Assembly (NCBI RefSeq): GCF_002213425.1
Contig: NZ_NJGV01000005.1
Span: forward strand, 248,001-312,000
Source of the DNA: Herbaspirillum aquaticum
Lineage (GTDB): Bacteria; Pseudomonadota; Gammaproteobacteria; Burkholderiales; Burkholderiaceae_D
DNA: 64,000 nt
Direction of reading: 5' to 3'
A program made the position numbers and the translations under genes. The notes under the pieces were generated by a model. It was given only the letters and a program-made list of their open reading frames with translations, did no database searches and was not told where the DNA came from. Positions 24,930-34,054 of this stretch are shown one piece after another; the stretch's first letter is position 1; the number at the start of each line of letters is the position of its first letter.

Positions 24930-26699
24930 TCAATGCAGGCCCAGCTGCCAGGACTGCCCTTGGCTCCATGCCGACCAAAGCTGCTGATAAAGCGGGCAGC
25001 GGCGTAGCAGTTCGGCATGGCTGCCGCAGTCGATCACCTTGCCCTGATCCATCACTACCACCTGGTCTGCCGCGACCGCGTGATCCAGGCGGTGCGCCAC
25101 CATGATGGTGGTGCGTCCTGGCAGCAGCTCACGCAGCGCGCAGCGGATGGCGTGATCGTTTTCAGCATCCAGCGCCGAGGTCATTTCGTCGAACAGCACG
25201 ACAGGCGCATCCTTGAGCAAGGCGCGGGCGATGGTGAGTCTTTGCTTTTGTCCGCCGGAGAGATTGCGCCCCCATTCAGCCAGCTGGGTGTCGGCTCCAT
25301 CCGCCATCGCATCTACGAAAGCTTCGCACTGGGCGGCGCGCAGAGCGGCGCGTAGTTGCTCCGGCGTGGCGTGACGGGCGCCGGCTGCGATGTTGCTGGC
25401 GATGCTGTCCTGGAACAGCAAGCCATCCTGGAACACCATACTGATGCGCGCCAGATGGTCGCCCAGCGCAACCGCGCGGATATCCTGACCGTTCACCAGG
25501 ATGCGACCAATGCTGGTGTCGTGGAAGCGCGCCAGCAGTTGCAGCAGGGTCGACTTGCCCGCGCCGCTGGGGCCGACGATCACGGTGGTCTTGCCAGCGG
25601 GAAAATCGAGATCGAGATTGTGCAGCAGCGGCTCGCCATGCCGGTAACCGAAGCTGACCTGCTCCAGCCGGATCTGCGCCTCTCCCGCTGCCACCTCCGC
25701 GTGGCCGTCGGGAAGAGCGGGATGGGCCAGCAGGGCGGCATGAGCGGCCATGGCTTCCTTGCTGGCCAGTGCCTGGAAGCGTTGCGCCAACAGCGATTCT
25801 ATGGGCTGGCTCAGGGTGCTCAGCACCGCCAGCACGATGAGCAGTTGGGCGCCGTCGAGATGGCCGTCCAGATAGCGCCATCCGGCAAAGCTCAGGGCGG
25901 CTGCCATCACCAGGCCGAACAGGCTGTTGGAGATCAACAGGCCTGGCGCCAGCTTCCAGCTCGTGCGTTGGTAAAACTGTCGCAGTTGCTGGTTGTGCTG
26001 GGTGAATCGCTGCTTGATGCGGGCATCATCCTGGTAGGCGCGCAGTACCGGCATGCCGGCGCTGAGTTCGCCCAGATGGCGCGAGACCTGTTCCAGCTGC
26101 GCCTGCTGCTGCCGTGCGCTGGTCAACATCCTGCGCCCGATCTGCTCCAGCATCAGTACCGCTACGGCCAGCAAGACCACGACCAACAAGGCCAGCGTCA
26201 GGTCCAGCCACCCCAGCGCGCCGATCAGGGCAGTCAGCAGCAACGCGTTGCTGATCTGCTGGGCGATCCCGAAGGAAGAAAATTCTTCCACCCAGCGCAG
26301 GTCATGCACGATGAAGCGCGACAGGCGTTCGCTGGGAAAAGCGCTTGCGAGCAAGCCCAGTGGAACCCTCATGGCGTGGGCGACCAGGTTGGAGCGCAAT
26401 TGCCCGGTGATGCGATAGCCCTCCATGAACAGTGCAGTCTGCGCCGAGGAAGTCATCAGCAGCCGCAGCAGCGGGCAGGCGCACGCCAGCAGCACCGTCC
26501 AGTAAGGTGGTACTGCCTGCGCCCCGCGCAGCAGGCTGCCCAGCAAGATGGCCGCGCAGAGATAGGGGATAGCGCTGAGCAGACCATCCAGCATCATGAT
26601 GCACAGTGCACGCAGGTAACGTCGCCGTTCCTGGACGGGGGTGTTGCCGAACCAGGTGTGGACAATCTGGTTCCAGCTCAGGGTCTGTCGGGTCGTCAT
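24930..26699 (-). CDS. Siderophore ABC transporter, membrane plus ATPase (YbtQ/IrtB-like)
   Basis: 589-residue half-transporter with an N-terminal six-helix exporter-fold membrane domain (about residues 30-310) and a C-terminal ATPase: Walker A VGPSGAGKST near 379, signature LSGGQKQRLTIARAL near 479, Walker B PVVLFDEMTSALD near 500, switch His in MVAHRLDHA. In thiazoline-siderophore loci, paired half-transporters of this kind (YbtP/YbtQ, IrtA/IrtB) import the ferric siderophore despite the exporter fold. The start codon at 26697-26699 overlaps the stop of the partner gene, so the pair is translationally coupled and likely a heterodimer. Confidence 0.92.
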   Translation of the reverse strand: MTTRQTLSWNQIVHTWFGNTPVQERRRYLRALCIMMLDGLLSAIPYLCAAILLGSLLRGAQAVPPYWTVLLACACPLLRLLMTSSAQTALFMEGYRITGQLRSNLVAHAMRVPLGLLASAFPSERLSRFIVHDLRWVEEFSSFGIAQQISNALLLTALIGALGWLDLTLALLVVVLLAVAVLMLEQIGRRMLTSARQQQAQLEQVSRHLGELSAGMPVLRAYQDDARIKQRFTQHNQQLRQFYQRTSWKLAPGLLISNSLFGLVMAAALSFAGWRYLDGHLDGAQLLIVLAVLSTLSQPIESLLAQRFQALASKEAMAAHAALLAHPALPDGHAEVAAGEAQIRLEQVSFGYRHGEPLLHNLDLDFPAGKTTVIVGPSGAGKSTLLQLLARFHDTSIGRILVNGQDIRAVALGDHLARISMVFQDGLLFQDSIASNIAAGARHATPEQLRAALRAAQCEAFVDAMADGADTQLAEWGRNLSGGQKQRLTIARALLKDAPVVLFDEMTSALDAENDHAIRCALRELLPGRTTIMVAHRLDHAVAADQVVVMDQGKVIDCGSHAELLRRCPLYQQLWSAWSQGQSWQLGLH

Positions 26700-28540
26700 G
26701 AGAGGGCGGGAGAAGAGGGTTCGGAGGTTGGCTGCGCGGGCGTGATGTCGTGGGCGTGCTGCATTCGCCACAGGCTGGCATAGCGACCTTGCTGCTGCAG
26801 CAGTGCGGCATGCGGGCCTTGCTCGACCACGCGTCCTTGTTCCAGCACGACGATCTGGTCGGCGTGCGCAATGCTGCTCAGGCGGTGCGCGATGACCAGT
26901 ACGGTCTTGTCGGCGGCCAGGGCCGAGAGCGCCAGTTGGATGCGATGTTCATTGAGGGCGTCGGCCTGGGACGTGGCTTCGTCCAGCAGCAGGATGGGCG
27001 CATTCTTGAGAATGGCCCGGGCGATGGCCAGACGTTGTTGTTCGCCGCCCGAGAGCAGCGTACTGCCCTGCGCCAGCACGGTCTGGTAGCCCTGCGGCAG
27101 CGCCATGATGAACTCATGCGCCTGTGCCGACCGCGCCGCTTGGATGACTTCCTCCTCGGTGGCGGCAGGTTTGCCCAAGCGGATGTTGTCGGCAATGCTC
27201 ATGTCGAAGAGCTGGTTTTCCTGGAAGATGCAGGTGATGTTCTGGCGCAATGCCTCGCGCGTATAGTCGTTGATGGGCCGCTCGCCCAGCAGGATGCGGC
27301 CGCTGGTCACATCCCAATGACGCAGCAAGAGCTTCACCAGCGTCGATTTGCCCGAACCGCTGCCGCCGACCAGTGCGGTAGTGGTGCCGGGATGCAGGGT
27401 CAGGCTGAGATTGTCCAGCACCGCCTGCTGGTGATAGGAGAACGAAACCTGCTCGCAGCGGATGGTGATTTTCTCGGGCAGGGACGTGTGGCTGCCCTCG
27501 CTCTGTTCAGGAGCGCCCAGCAACATGTCCAGGTGTTCGAAGGCTTGCTGCTGCTGCACGAAACGGTTGGAAAAACCGGCCAGCTTGGTCAAGAGGTTGC
27601 CCAGCCCAGGCGTGAAGAAGACAAAGAAGCACAAGGTGGCCAGGTCCAGGCTGCCCTGCTGGTGCCACCACAGGCCCAGCGGCAGCAGCAACAGCAGCGG
27701 TGAGCTCACCAGCACCTGCATCACCAGATTGGGCAGCAGCGCGCCACGCACCCAGCGATGGGCGGTGCCGACATAGTCGCCATTGGCTTCTTCCACCCGG
27801 TCCTGCATGGCGGCCCCGCTGTTGAACAGTCGTGCGGCGGGCATGGTGCGCAGGATCTCGGTCATGGCCTTGAACAGCTTGCCCTGGTTGAGATAGAAGT
27901 CCTGGGCAATGTCATGCCGCTTGCGCATGAGCAGCATGCAGGCCACCATCCCCAGTACCAGGCTCGACAGCGAAGCCAAGCTGAGTCGCCAGTCCACTGC
28001 GAAGAGGGCGGCGATGACGATGAGCGGTGCAATGAAGTGCGAAGTCAGTTCCGGGATCAGATGTGCCAGACCATCTTCGAGTTGCTCGACGTCGTCGATC
28101 ACCACCTGCCGGATTTTCTGTGAAGAATGGTCCTGGAAAAAGCCCAGTGGCACATTGACCAGCCTGGAGAGCAACTGGCGACGCAGCTCGGTCTGGATGT
28201 CTGCCGCCATCAGGTGCGAGCTCACCTGGCTGGCCAGGAAGCACAGCCGCCCCGCCAGCGTCCCGCCAATGAGCCAGCCCACCAGGGCAATGAGGCGGTC
28301 CTGGTCGAGTGACGCATGCAGCAGCGCCAGGCTGAACTGGTAGGCCACCAGGTTGGGCGTGAGGCTCAGGATGGCAGCAGCAATGCCGGCCAGCGTGGCG
28401 ATGAGCAGGGGACCTGGTCTTGTACGGGTCAGCGCCAGCAGTCGGGAGACTGCGCCGGGCGCAGGGGCAGCGCGCGCTGCAGAAGCAGAGGCGGCCTCAG
28501 GAGGGGCCGCATCAGATGGGGGCAGAGGAGTCGCTTGCAC
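26696..28540 (-). CDS. Siderophore ABC transporter, membrane plus ATPase (YbtP/IrtA-like)
   Basis: 614-residue half-transporter. An Ala/Pro-rich N-terminus of about 35 residues precedes the six-helix membrane domain (about 40-330), and the ATPase follows: Walker A VGGSGSGKST near 395, signature LSGGEQQRLAIARAI near 498, Walker B PILLLDEATSQAD, switch His VIAHRLSS. It lacks the FAD/siderophore-interacting domain found at the N-terminus of mycobacterial IrtA, and so resembles YbtP more. The start is a GTG at 28538-28540. It is the first of the coupled pair and follows the 129-aa gene by 29 bp. Confidence 0.92.
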   Translation of the reverse strand: MQATPLPPSDAAPPEAASASAARAAPAPGAVSRLLALTRTRPGPLLIATLAGIAAAILSLTPNLVAYQFSLALLHASLDQDRLIALVGWLIGGTLAGRLCFLASQVSSHLMAADIQTELRRQLLSRLVNVPLGFFQDHSSQKIRQVVIDDVEQLEDGLAHLIPELTSHFIAPLIVIAALFAVDWRLSLASLSSLVLGMVACMLLMRKRHDIAQDFYLNQGKLFKAMTEILRTMPAARLFNSGAAMQDRVEEANGDYVGTAHRWVRGALLPNLVMQVLVSSPLLLLLPLGLWWHQQGSLDLATLCFFVFFTPGLGNLLTKLAGFSNRFVQQQQAFEHLDMLLGAPEQSEGSHTSLPEKITIRCEQVSFSYHQQAVLDNLSLTLHPGTTTALVGGSGSGKSTLVKLLLRHWDVTSGRILLGERPINDYTREALRQNITCIFQENQLFDMSIADNIRLGKPAATEEEVIQAARSAQAHEFIMALPQGYQTVLAQGSTLLSGGEQQRLAIARAILKNAPILLLDEATSQADALNEHRIQLALSALAADKTVLVIAHRLSSIAHADQIVVLEQGRVVEQGPHAALLQQQGRYASLWRMQHAHDITPAQPTSEPSSPALS

Positions 28541-28569
28541 GGCAGAACCTTTCTTGGAATCCGGCCTGC

Positions 28570-28959
28570 TCAGGCGGCCAGCCAGTGGTTGGCCTGGGCC
28601 AGCGCGGCATCCTTGTCGGCTACGATCTTGTAGGGATAGGGGGAGCGACTGGACATCACATAGATCAAGGCCTTGCGCCAGAAGGCATTGCGTTTGCGCT
28701 CGTCAGGCTCGATGCGCACTGCGCCCAGGCACCACTTGCGTTGTTCGGCCAGGGTGCGCTTGCTCCACTGTGCATATAGCTTCATGAAATGCGCAGAATC
28801 GCGCGGCAGCTCCGCCCCGGAAAAGATCAGAACGAATTTCGCGCCACGCGCCAGCACGGCGTCGAGCTGCGCAATGACGCCGTCGGCGTCGGCGTCGCTG
28901 ACATGATCGGGCATCTGGTAGTGGACGATGGGCCAGTCGTGGGTGCTGATGATGCTCAT
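28570..28959 (-). CDS. Small conserved protein of unknown function in the siderophore locus
   Basis: 129-residue soluble protein, not recognised with certainty. It has an acidic segment SDADADGVIAQLDAVLARGA (about 21-40), a hydrophobic strand KFVLIFSGAELPRDS (about 41-55), a basic-aromatic middle (MKLYAQWSKRTLAEQRKW) and a C-terminal YPYKIVADKDAALAQANHWL. The alternation of one strand and long helices resembles small SpoIIAA/STAS-type folds, but this is a guess. It is the first gene after the divergent Fur-controlled promoter, in one unit with the two ABC importer genes, so a role in siderophore handling is expected. The ATG at 28959 follows a GGAAAA purine run. Confidence 0.7.
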   Translation of the reverse strand: MSIISTHDWPIVHYQMPDHVSDADADGVIAQLDAVLARGAKFVLIFSGAELPRDSAHFMKLYAQWSKRTLAEQRKWCLGAVRIEPDERKRNAFWRKALIYVMSSRSPYPYKIVADKDAALAQANHWLAA

Positions 28960-29048
28960 CTCGTTTTTCCCTTCTTGTTCGTGAGGTGCGTTGACGTTTT
29001 TGCCGTGGATGCCTGGAGGGCGTGCGAGCGATACTATCAAATTTGGAT

Positions 29049-29076
29049 GCAAATGCGAATCATTATTGTTATTATC
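29049..29076. promoter_or_regulatory. Fur-box-like region, receptor / importer divergent promoter
   Basis: The stretch starting GCAAATGCGAATCATTATT (29049-29067) matches the 19-bp Fur consensus GATAATGATAATCATTATC at 14 of 19 positions by eye. An overlapping second match continues to 29076. It lies in the 410-bp gap (28960-29369) between the divergent receptor and importer units and presumably controls both. Apart from this site the gap holds no supported gene. Confidence 0.65.
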
Positions 29077-29369
29077 TGGCTCGCTGCAAATCGTCGTAAT
29101 CATTTAACCGTGAACTTTTTGATACCAGGAAGGTGTTGCGTAGCGTTAGAGGCCGATGTTCTGGAGCGGGGTGTCATCTGTGCCACCTCGCGTAATTTGC
29201 CGGGGGAGGACACTGGCATGCGGACCTCAATGGCGGCATCGGCGCGAAATCTGTTCTTAGCCTTGTTTCTTGCCCGTGAACAGTGGAGAGAGGATTGCAT
29301 TGGCGTGCTGGCATGCCATCACGGTCATCTCAAGACACCTGCAGGTACGAGATTAAGGACAACAAAAAC

Positions 29370-31421
29370 ATGTTCCAAAGAAAGCCGATCTATATGGCCC
29401 TCACCGGGGCGCTGACTCTGTATTCGCCGGTGGGCGTGGCGCAGGAGGTTGCTTCGCAAGGGGCCGCCCTACCCGAGGTGACGGTGCAGGCAAGCAAGCA
29501 GGGCAAGACCGAGCAGAAGATCAACGGCTCCACCAGCGTGGTCTCAGGTGCGACGCTGGAGCAAGCCAACGTCAGCCGCACCGATGATCTGCAACGCGCC
29601 TTGCCTGACCTGTATTTGCCGCAACAGGGCAACAGCGCTTTCATCACCCCGTCGTTGCGTGGCGTGGCCTCCCTCAATACCTACAATCCGGCCGTGGTGA
29701 TGTATGTGGACGGTGTGCCGCAGTTCGTGACAGCGCAGTCGCAGCTGCTTACCAATGTGGAACAGGTGGAACTGCTGCGAGGCCCCCAGGGCAGCCTGTT
29801 TGGCCGTAATGCCGCCGCCGGGGTGATCAATATCGTCACGCGCCAGCCTGACAATGAACTGGCCGGCCATGTCGAAGGTGGGTTTGGCAACCGTGGCCGC
29901 CGCACCACCACTGCTTCCATCTCAGGACCGCTGGTCAAGGACTCCCTGTATGGCGAAGCCGTGATTGCTTACGACAGCGCCGACGGCTTCCTGCGTAGCC
30001 TCTCCAGTGGGCAGGACAATGTGGGCATGCGCGAGGATGTGGCCGGCCAGGTCAAGCTGCGCTATGCCCCCGTGGGCGGGCCGCTGGACGTGCGTTTCAT
30101 GGCCAGCCATGAGTGCGTCCGCTCTGCCGAAGACAACTACGTCTCCTACACCAATTTCAGCAACCGGGTCATCCTGGACGGCAACTCCGTACCGGGGCTG
30201 GCTACGATGAACTCCTATATGAAGCGCTGTATCGACAACATGTCGCTGAGCGCCGATTACGACTTCAGCGACTATCGCCTCAGCCTGGTCACGGCCCGCA
30301 ACAAGGTCGATATCCGCGAGCGGCTGCTGGGTGCGCAGGGAAAGTCCATGCCCGAAAGCCAGGAGAGTCTGTCGCAGGAAGTCCGCTTGGCCACCCGCGG
30401 CACGGGCCGTGCATGGGATGGCGTGGTGGGCGCCTACTTTGAACACGGTCGCTACAAGCAGCGCAGCAGCTACGTGCTATTCCCGACCTTCGGCACCGAC
30501 CGCTCGCAGACCACCACCGACTCGGCCGCCGTGTTCGTCGACGGGACCTGGCACGTTACCCCGCGTTGGGATGTCAGCGCCGGTGCGCGCCTGGTGCAGG
30601 ACAAGGCCGAGACCTCCGGGGTGCTACCCATCGAAGGGGTGGCTGCCTATGCCGCCAGCACCAGCAGCAACAAGGCGCTGGGCAAGTTGAGCACGGGCTA
30701 TCAGCTCACACCTTCGCTGCGTTCCTACGCCAGCCTCAGCCAGGGTTACAAGCCGGGCGGCTACAATCTCCAGCCGACCAGCGCCAACGACAGCCGCTCC
30801 TATCGTCCCGAGACCTCGCTGAACTATGAGATGGGGCTCAAGTTCAACACCCCGGACCAGAAGGTCAGCGCCCGTGCCGCCGTGTTCCAGATCGAAAGCC
30901 GCAATACCCAGCTGTACCAGGGCATCGTCGGCAGCCAATACCTGACCAACGCCGGACAAGCCCGCTCTCGCGGCATCGAAGCCAACCTGTCGGCTGAAGT
31001 GTTGCGCAACTGGACGCTGGGCCTGGATGCGCAGGTGGTCGATTCGATCTTCACCGACTATCGCGTCAACAGCAGCACCGACTACACCGGCAACAAGCTG
31101 CCCTTCGTGCCCCGCTATATCCTGGCGGCCAGCCTGAGCGGCCGCATTGCAACCGACGTGGGCATGGTACGTCCGCGTGTGGCAGCGCGCTACATCGGCC
31201 AGCAGCAGTTCGATGCGGCCAATAGCCTGAAGCAGCAGGGCTACATGCTGGTGGATGGCCAAGTGTCGTGGCGCGCTACCAGCAAGCTCGATGTGAGCTT
31301 CTACATCAACAATGCCTTCGACAAGCGTTATCTGAACTATGCCGCTACCACCAACGGACTGAAGTTCGCTACCCTGGGCGAAGGCAGGGAGTTCGGCGTG
31401 AAGCTGCGTTACGATTTCTGA
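29370..31421 (+). CDS. TonB-dependent ferric siderophore receptor (FyuA-like)
   Basis: 683-residue outer-membrane receptor. The signal peptide spans residues 1-24 (cleaved after GVA), followed by the TonB-box-like PEVTVQAS. The plug contains VVMYVDGVPQFVTAQSQLL and VELLRGPQGSLFGRNAAAG (about 135-153). The C-terminal barrel closes with a terminal Phe (GVKLRYDF). Plug motifs and length (about 670 aa) resemble FyuA, the yersiniabactin receptor. The gene is divergent from the ABC importer pair across a Fur-box-like sequence and converges on the biosynthetic operon, so it is the expected receptor for the product made by this locus. Confidence 0.93.
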   Translation: MFQRKPIYMALTGALTLYSPVGVAQEVASQGAALPEVTVQASKQGKTEQKINGSTSVVSGATLEQANVSRTDDLQRALPDLYLPQQGNSAFITPSLRGVASLNTYNPAVVMYVDGVPQFVTAQSQLLTNVEQVELLRGPQGSLFGRNAAAGVINIVTRQPDNELAGHVEGGFGNRGRRTTTASISGPLVKDSLYGEAVIAYDSADGFLRSLSSGQDNVGMREDVAGQVKLRYAPVGGPLDVRFMASHECVRSAEDNYVSYTNFSNRVILDGNSVPGLATMNSYMKRCIDNMSLSADYDFSDYRLSLVTARNKVDIRERLLGAQGKSMPESQESLSQEVRLATRGTGRAWDGVVGAYFEHGRYKQRSSYVLFPTFGTDRSQTTTDSAAVFVDGTWHVTPRWDVSAGARLVQDKAETSGVLPIEGVAAYAASTSSNKALGKLSTGYQLTPSLRSYASLSQGYKPGGYNLQPTSANDSRSYRPETSLNYEMGLKFNTPDQKVSARAAVFQIESRNTQLYQGIVGSQYLTNAGQARSRGIEANLSAEVLRNWTLGLDAQVVDSIFTDYRVNSSTDYTGNKLPFVPRYILAASLSGRIATDVGMVRPRVAARYIGQQQFDAANSLKQQGYMLVDGQVSWRATSKLDVSFYINNAFDKRYLNYAATTNGLKFATLGEGREFGVKLRYDF

Positions 31422-31485
31422 GCGGAGTGCAGGGCCAGTTGCGCAGCGTAGTCGTGGCGTGATCACTGGTCTAAGCAAGTAAAAA

Positions 31486-31513
31486 ACAGGCAAAGGTGCA
31501 AGCCTTTGCCTGT
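31486..31513. terminator. Bidirectional rho-independent terminator
   Basis: ACAGGCAAAGG and CCTTTGCCTGT form a perfect 11-bp stem with a 6-base loop. A T-rich run follows on the plus strand and an A-run precedes it, so it can stop both the receptor transcript and the 23-kb biosynthetic operon arriving from the other side. Confidence 0.85.
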
Positions 31514-31592
31514 TCTTGTTTTGTTGTTGATATTCCGTTTCTATCTTTGTCTTGATCGATGTTGATGTTGGGATCAAACAACCATCAAATAA

Positions 31593-32357
31593 TCAAACCT
31601 TCTCCCTGCTCTGCACCAACCGGCGTGCAATCTCCTGCCATAGCACCTGCTGGGCTTGTTCATCGGGGAAATGTGCGCCGCCAATGACCTGCTGGCTGAA
31701 GTGCGCTGCTGCATGCATTTGCCACAGCGCCATTTGTGCCGCGCTCACTTCGGGATCGCGCTCTCCCACGAAGCTATGCAGCGGGCATTGCAACGCCGGT
31801 CTGGGCTGGTATTGATAGCACTCGGTGACGGCAAAGTCGGCGCGGATGACGGGAAGAAAAAGCGCTTGCAGTTCCGGGTGCGCCAGCAGTGTGCTGCCAT
31901 TGCCGCCCAGGGCCAGCAATTGCTCGACCAGCTCGGCATCGCCCATCTGATGACGCCAGGGCAGCGGTGTCGGCAGTTGCGGCGGTCGCCTGCCCGAGAC
32001 GAACAAGGCTTGCGGTGGCCGCCCCTGCGCTTGAAGGGCGCTGGCCAGTTCAAAGCCCAGCAGCGCACCCAGGCTGTGTCCATAGATGGCATAGCGTTCG
32101 GGAAGTAGCCCGAGCAAAGCGTGGCTCATGTCCTCGATCAGCGTGAGATGGCTGGTATGCAGGGATTGGCTGCGGCGCGTTCCGTGTCCGGGCAATTCGA
32201 GGGGGGCGATGTGGATGCCGTAGCCGGCAAAATAGGCTTGCCAGCTGCGGAAACTGGCCGCATTGCTGCCGGCGTGGTGCAGGCAGAACAAGGTCATGCC
32301 ACTGCGATGCGTATCGTTGAAGGGCAGGTAGGGGCTGGTTGGTGTGGAAGAGATCAT
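31593..32357 (-). CDS. Type II (editing) thioesterase
   Basis: 254-residue alpha/beta hydrolase of the NRPS/PKS repair thioesterase type (YbtT/GrsT-like), which removes wrong groups from carrier proteins. The nucleophile elbow is YGHSLGALLGFELA (Ser near residue 96), the catalytic His is in GGAHFPDEQ (near 228), and an Asp lies in FVGERDPEV (about 204). The N-terminal FCLHHAGSNAASFRSW is the family oxyanion segment. It is the last gene of the operon, and its ATG overlaps the stop of the methyltransferase-thioesterase gene by four bases. Confidence 0.92.
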   Translation of the reverse strand: MISSTPTSPYLPFNDTHRSGMTLFCLHHAGSNAASFRSWQAYFAGYGIHIAPLELPGHGTRRSQSLHTSHLTLIEDMSHALLGLLPERYAIYGHSLGALLGFELASALQAQGRPPQALFVSGRRPPQLPTPLPWRHQMGDAELVEQLLALGGNGSTLLAHPELQALFLPVIRADFAVTECYQYQPRPALQCPLHSFVGERDPEVSAAQMALWQMHAAAHFSQQVIGGAHFPDEQAQQVLWQEIARRLVQSREKV

Positions 32358-34054
32358 GCGTGTGTTATTTCCTCTTTCCAGGGGCTGGACAGCAGTTGAT
32401 CGATGCACGCCAGCAGTTGTGGGCGCTGCTGGCGCAGGAAGAAGTGGCCGCCCGCCACGGCATGCGCTGAAAACCGACCACGGGTGTGGTTGCGCCATTG
32501 TAACGCCTGCTCGGGCGTGACCAGATGATCGTCCTCGGCATAGAAGAGCGTGATGGGCGCATCGATGCTGCAGTCACTGGCGCAACAATAGTGTTCGGCC
32601 AACTGGCTGTCGCTGCGCAGGGCCGGCATGACGGTCTGCATCATGTCGGCATGCTGCAGGATATCGGCGGGTGTTCCGCCCAGTTGGGCCACGGCGTGGG
32701 CGAACTGGGCCGGCGGCAGGTGCGAAAGCGCTTGTCGTACCGGCACGCTGGGAGCGGGACAGGCCAGCACGATGAGATGCTGCGGCGGTGTTCCCTGGGC
32801 GCTGAAGTGACGCGCCAGTTCGAACGCGATTTTGCCGCCCAGGCTACAGCCCAGCAGCGCCCAGGGCTGCTGCACATAGGGCTGTAATACCGCGGCCAGT
32901 TGCTGCACCAGCTTGTCCATGTCCACATGGGCGGCTTCCGCCAGCCGGTTCTCGTGCCCGGGCAACTGGAGCGGATGCAGGCTCCAGTGCGCGCTGGCCG
33001 ACGTCCAGTCCCGATAGACGGACGCGCCGCCGCCTGCATAAGGTAGCGCGAACAGATTGCAATGACCGGGTCTGGCTTGCGTGGCCGGATGACTGAGCGG
33101 CAGCCAGCTGCCACCCCGCTCGGCGGGCGGGGCTGGCCGTGGGGTCGGTGGCCGTGTTTGTCGCGGTTGTTGCACTTGTTCCAGCCGCTGGCCGCGCTGG
33201 CGCAGCGCTTCCTGCAGTGCAGGGCCAATCGGCTGCGCTCGCCTGGTGCTCTTGCGCCAGTGCTGGATGATGTAGTCGGCGCGGCCCTCTTCCAGAGCGG
33301 CAAAGAGGGGCGAGTCGGGGTGGGCCAGATACTGTTGCAGTTCAGCGTGCAAGGAGGGATTGTCCAGCTCCGCCAGGACCTGCTGCAATCGCCGCCACAA
33401 ATGGGGCGAGGCGCGTCGGCGCGAAGCCAGCACCTCTTGCCTGACCGAGCGGTGCTGCTGCAGCTCCAGGCCGCACAGGGACAGGGCCTCTTGCAGCAGC
33501 GGCAGGCTGTTCTGGTCGATGACGTCGCTGAAACAGAAATAACCCCGCGGGGCCAGGATGCGCTGCATCTGTTCGAAAAACGCCGGCAGGTCGCTGTAGG
33601 CGCCCGAGGATTCCATGTTCAGCACTACATCCACACTATTGTCGGGATGCGGCAGGCGGCAGGCGTCCCCCAGCTGGAAGCGCAGGCGCCGTCCCTGGTG
33701 TTGCTGGCGGCAGTAAGCGATATTGCTGGGGCTGATGTCGATGCCTATCAGTTGCGTGGGCGCATAGAAACGCTGCAGCAGGGCCAGCGCTCCACCCCGG
33801 CCACAGCCGATGTCCATGATCCGTTTGCCATCCAGGGGCGTCTTGCCGATGATTTCCAGCACCAGGCGGGCCTGGCTGTGATTGGGCTCGTGATCCGCGA
33901 TGCGATGGCAGGCCTGGTCCCTGTCCGGGCAGTCGCTGTGATAGCCCCAGTTCAGATAGTGGGCATGGTCGGCCAGCCCGGCGTGTTCCAGCAGGGTGGC
34001 CAGACCCTGGTAGGCCAGCCGGTTGCGGCGATGGTTAGCGTCCAGCATGGGCAT
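32354..34054 (-). CDS. SAM methyltransferase fused to a type II thioesterase
   Basis: 566-residue bifunctional protein. Residues 1-280 are a class I SAM methyltransferase with RIMDIGCGRGGALALLQ (about 76-92), LIGIDISPSNIAYCR and a post-motif with DVVLNMESSGAYSD. A Pro/Gln/Arg-rich linker covers about 290-335. Residues 340-560 form an alpha/beta hydrolase of the thioesterase II family, with ALPYAGGGASVYRDW, nucleophile elbow LGCSLGGKIAFELAR (Ser near 404) and His in VAGGHFFL (near 535). The stand-alone methyltransferase could add an N- or O-methyl to the siderophore, and the hydrolase half would be a second editing enzyme. It overlaps the reductase gene by 20 bp (or 14 bp if the ATG at 34048 is used). 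Confidence 0.9.
   Translation of the reverse strand: MPMLDANHRRNRLAYQGLATLLEHAGLADHAHYLNWGYHSDCPDRDQACHRIADHEPNHSQARLVLEIIGKTPLDGKRIMDIGCGRGGALALLQRFYAPTQLIGIDISPSNIAYCRQQHQGRRLRFQLGDACRLPHPDNSVDVVLNMESSGAYSDLPAFFEQMQRILAPRGYFCFSDVIDQNSLPLLQEALSLCGLELQQHRSVRQEVLASRRRASPHLWRRLQQVLAELDNPSLHAELQQYLAHPDSPLFAALEEGRADYIIQHWRKSTRRAQPIGPALQEALRQRGQRLEQVQQPRQTRPPTPRPAPPAERGGSWLPLSHPATQARPGHCNLFALPYAGGGASVYRDWTSASAHWSLHPLQLPGHENRLAEAAHVDMDKLVQQLAAVLQPYVQQPWALLGCSLGGKIAFELARHFSAQGTPPQHLIVLACPAPSVPVRQALSHLPPAQFAHAVAQLGGTPADILQHADMMQTVMPALRSDSQLAEHYCCASDCSIDAPITLFYAEDDHLVTPEQALQWRNHTRGRFSAHAVAGGHFFLRQQRPQLLACIDQLLSSPWKEEITHA

Noticed and set aside
24930-28540. Multidrug or lipid exporters
   Set aside because: The fold is that of exporters, but the position between receptor and synthetase genes and the paired half-transporter layout match YbtP/YbtQ-type ferric-siderophore importers; direction of transport remains an inference.
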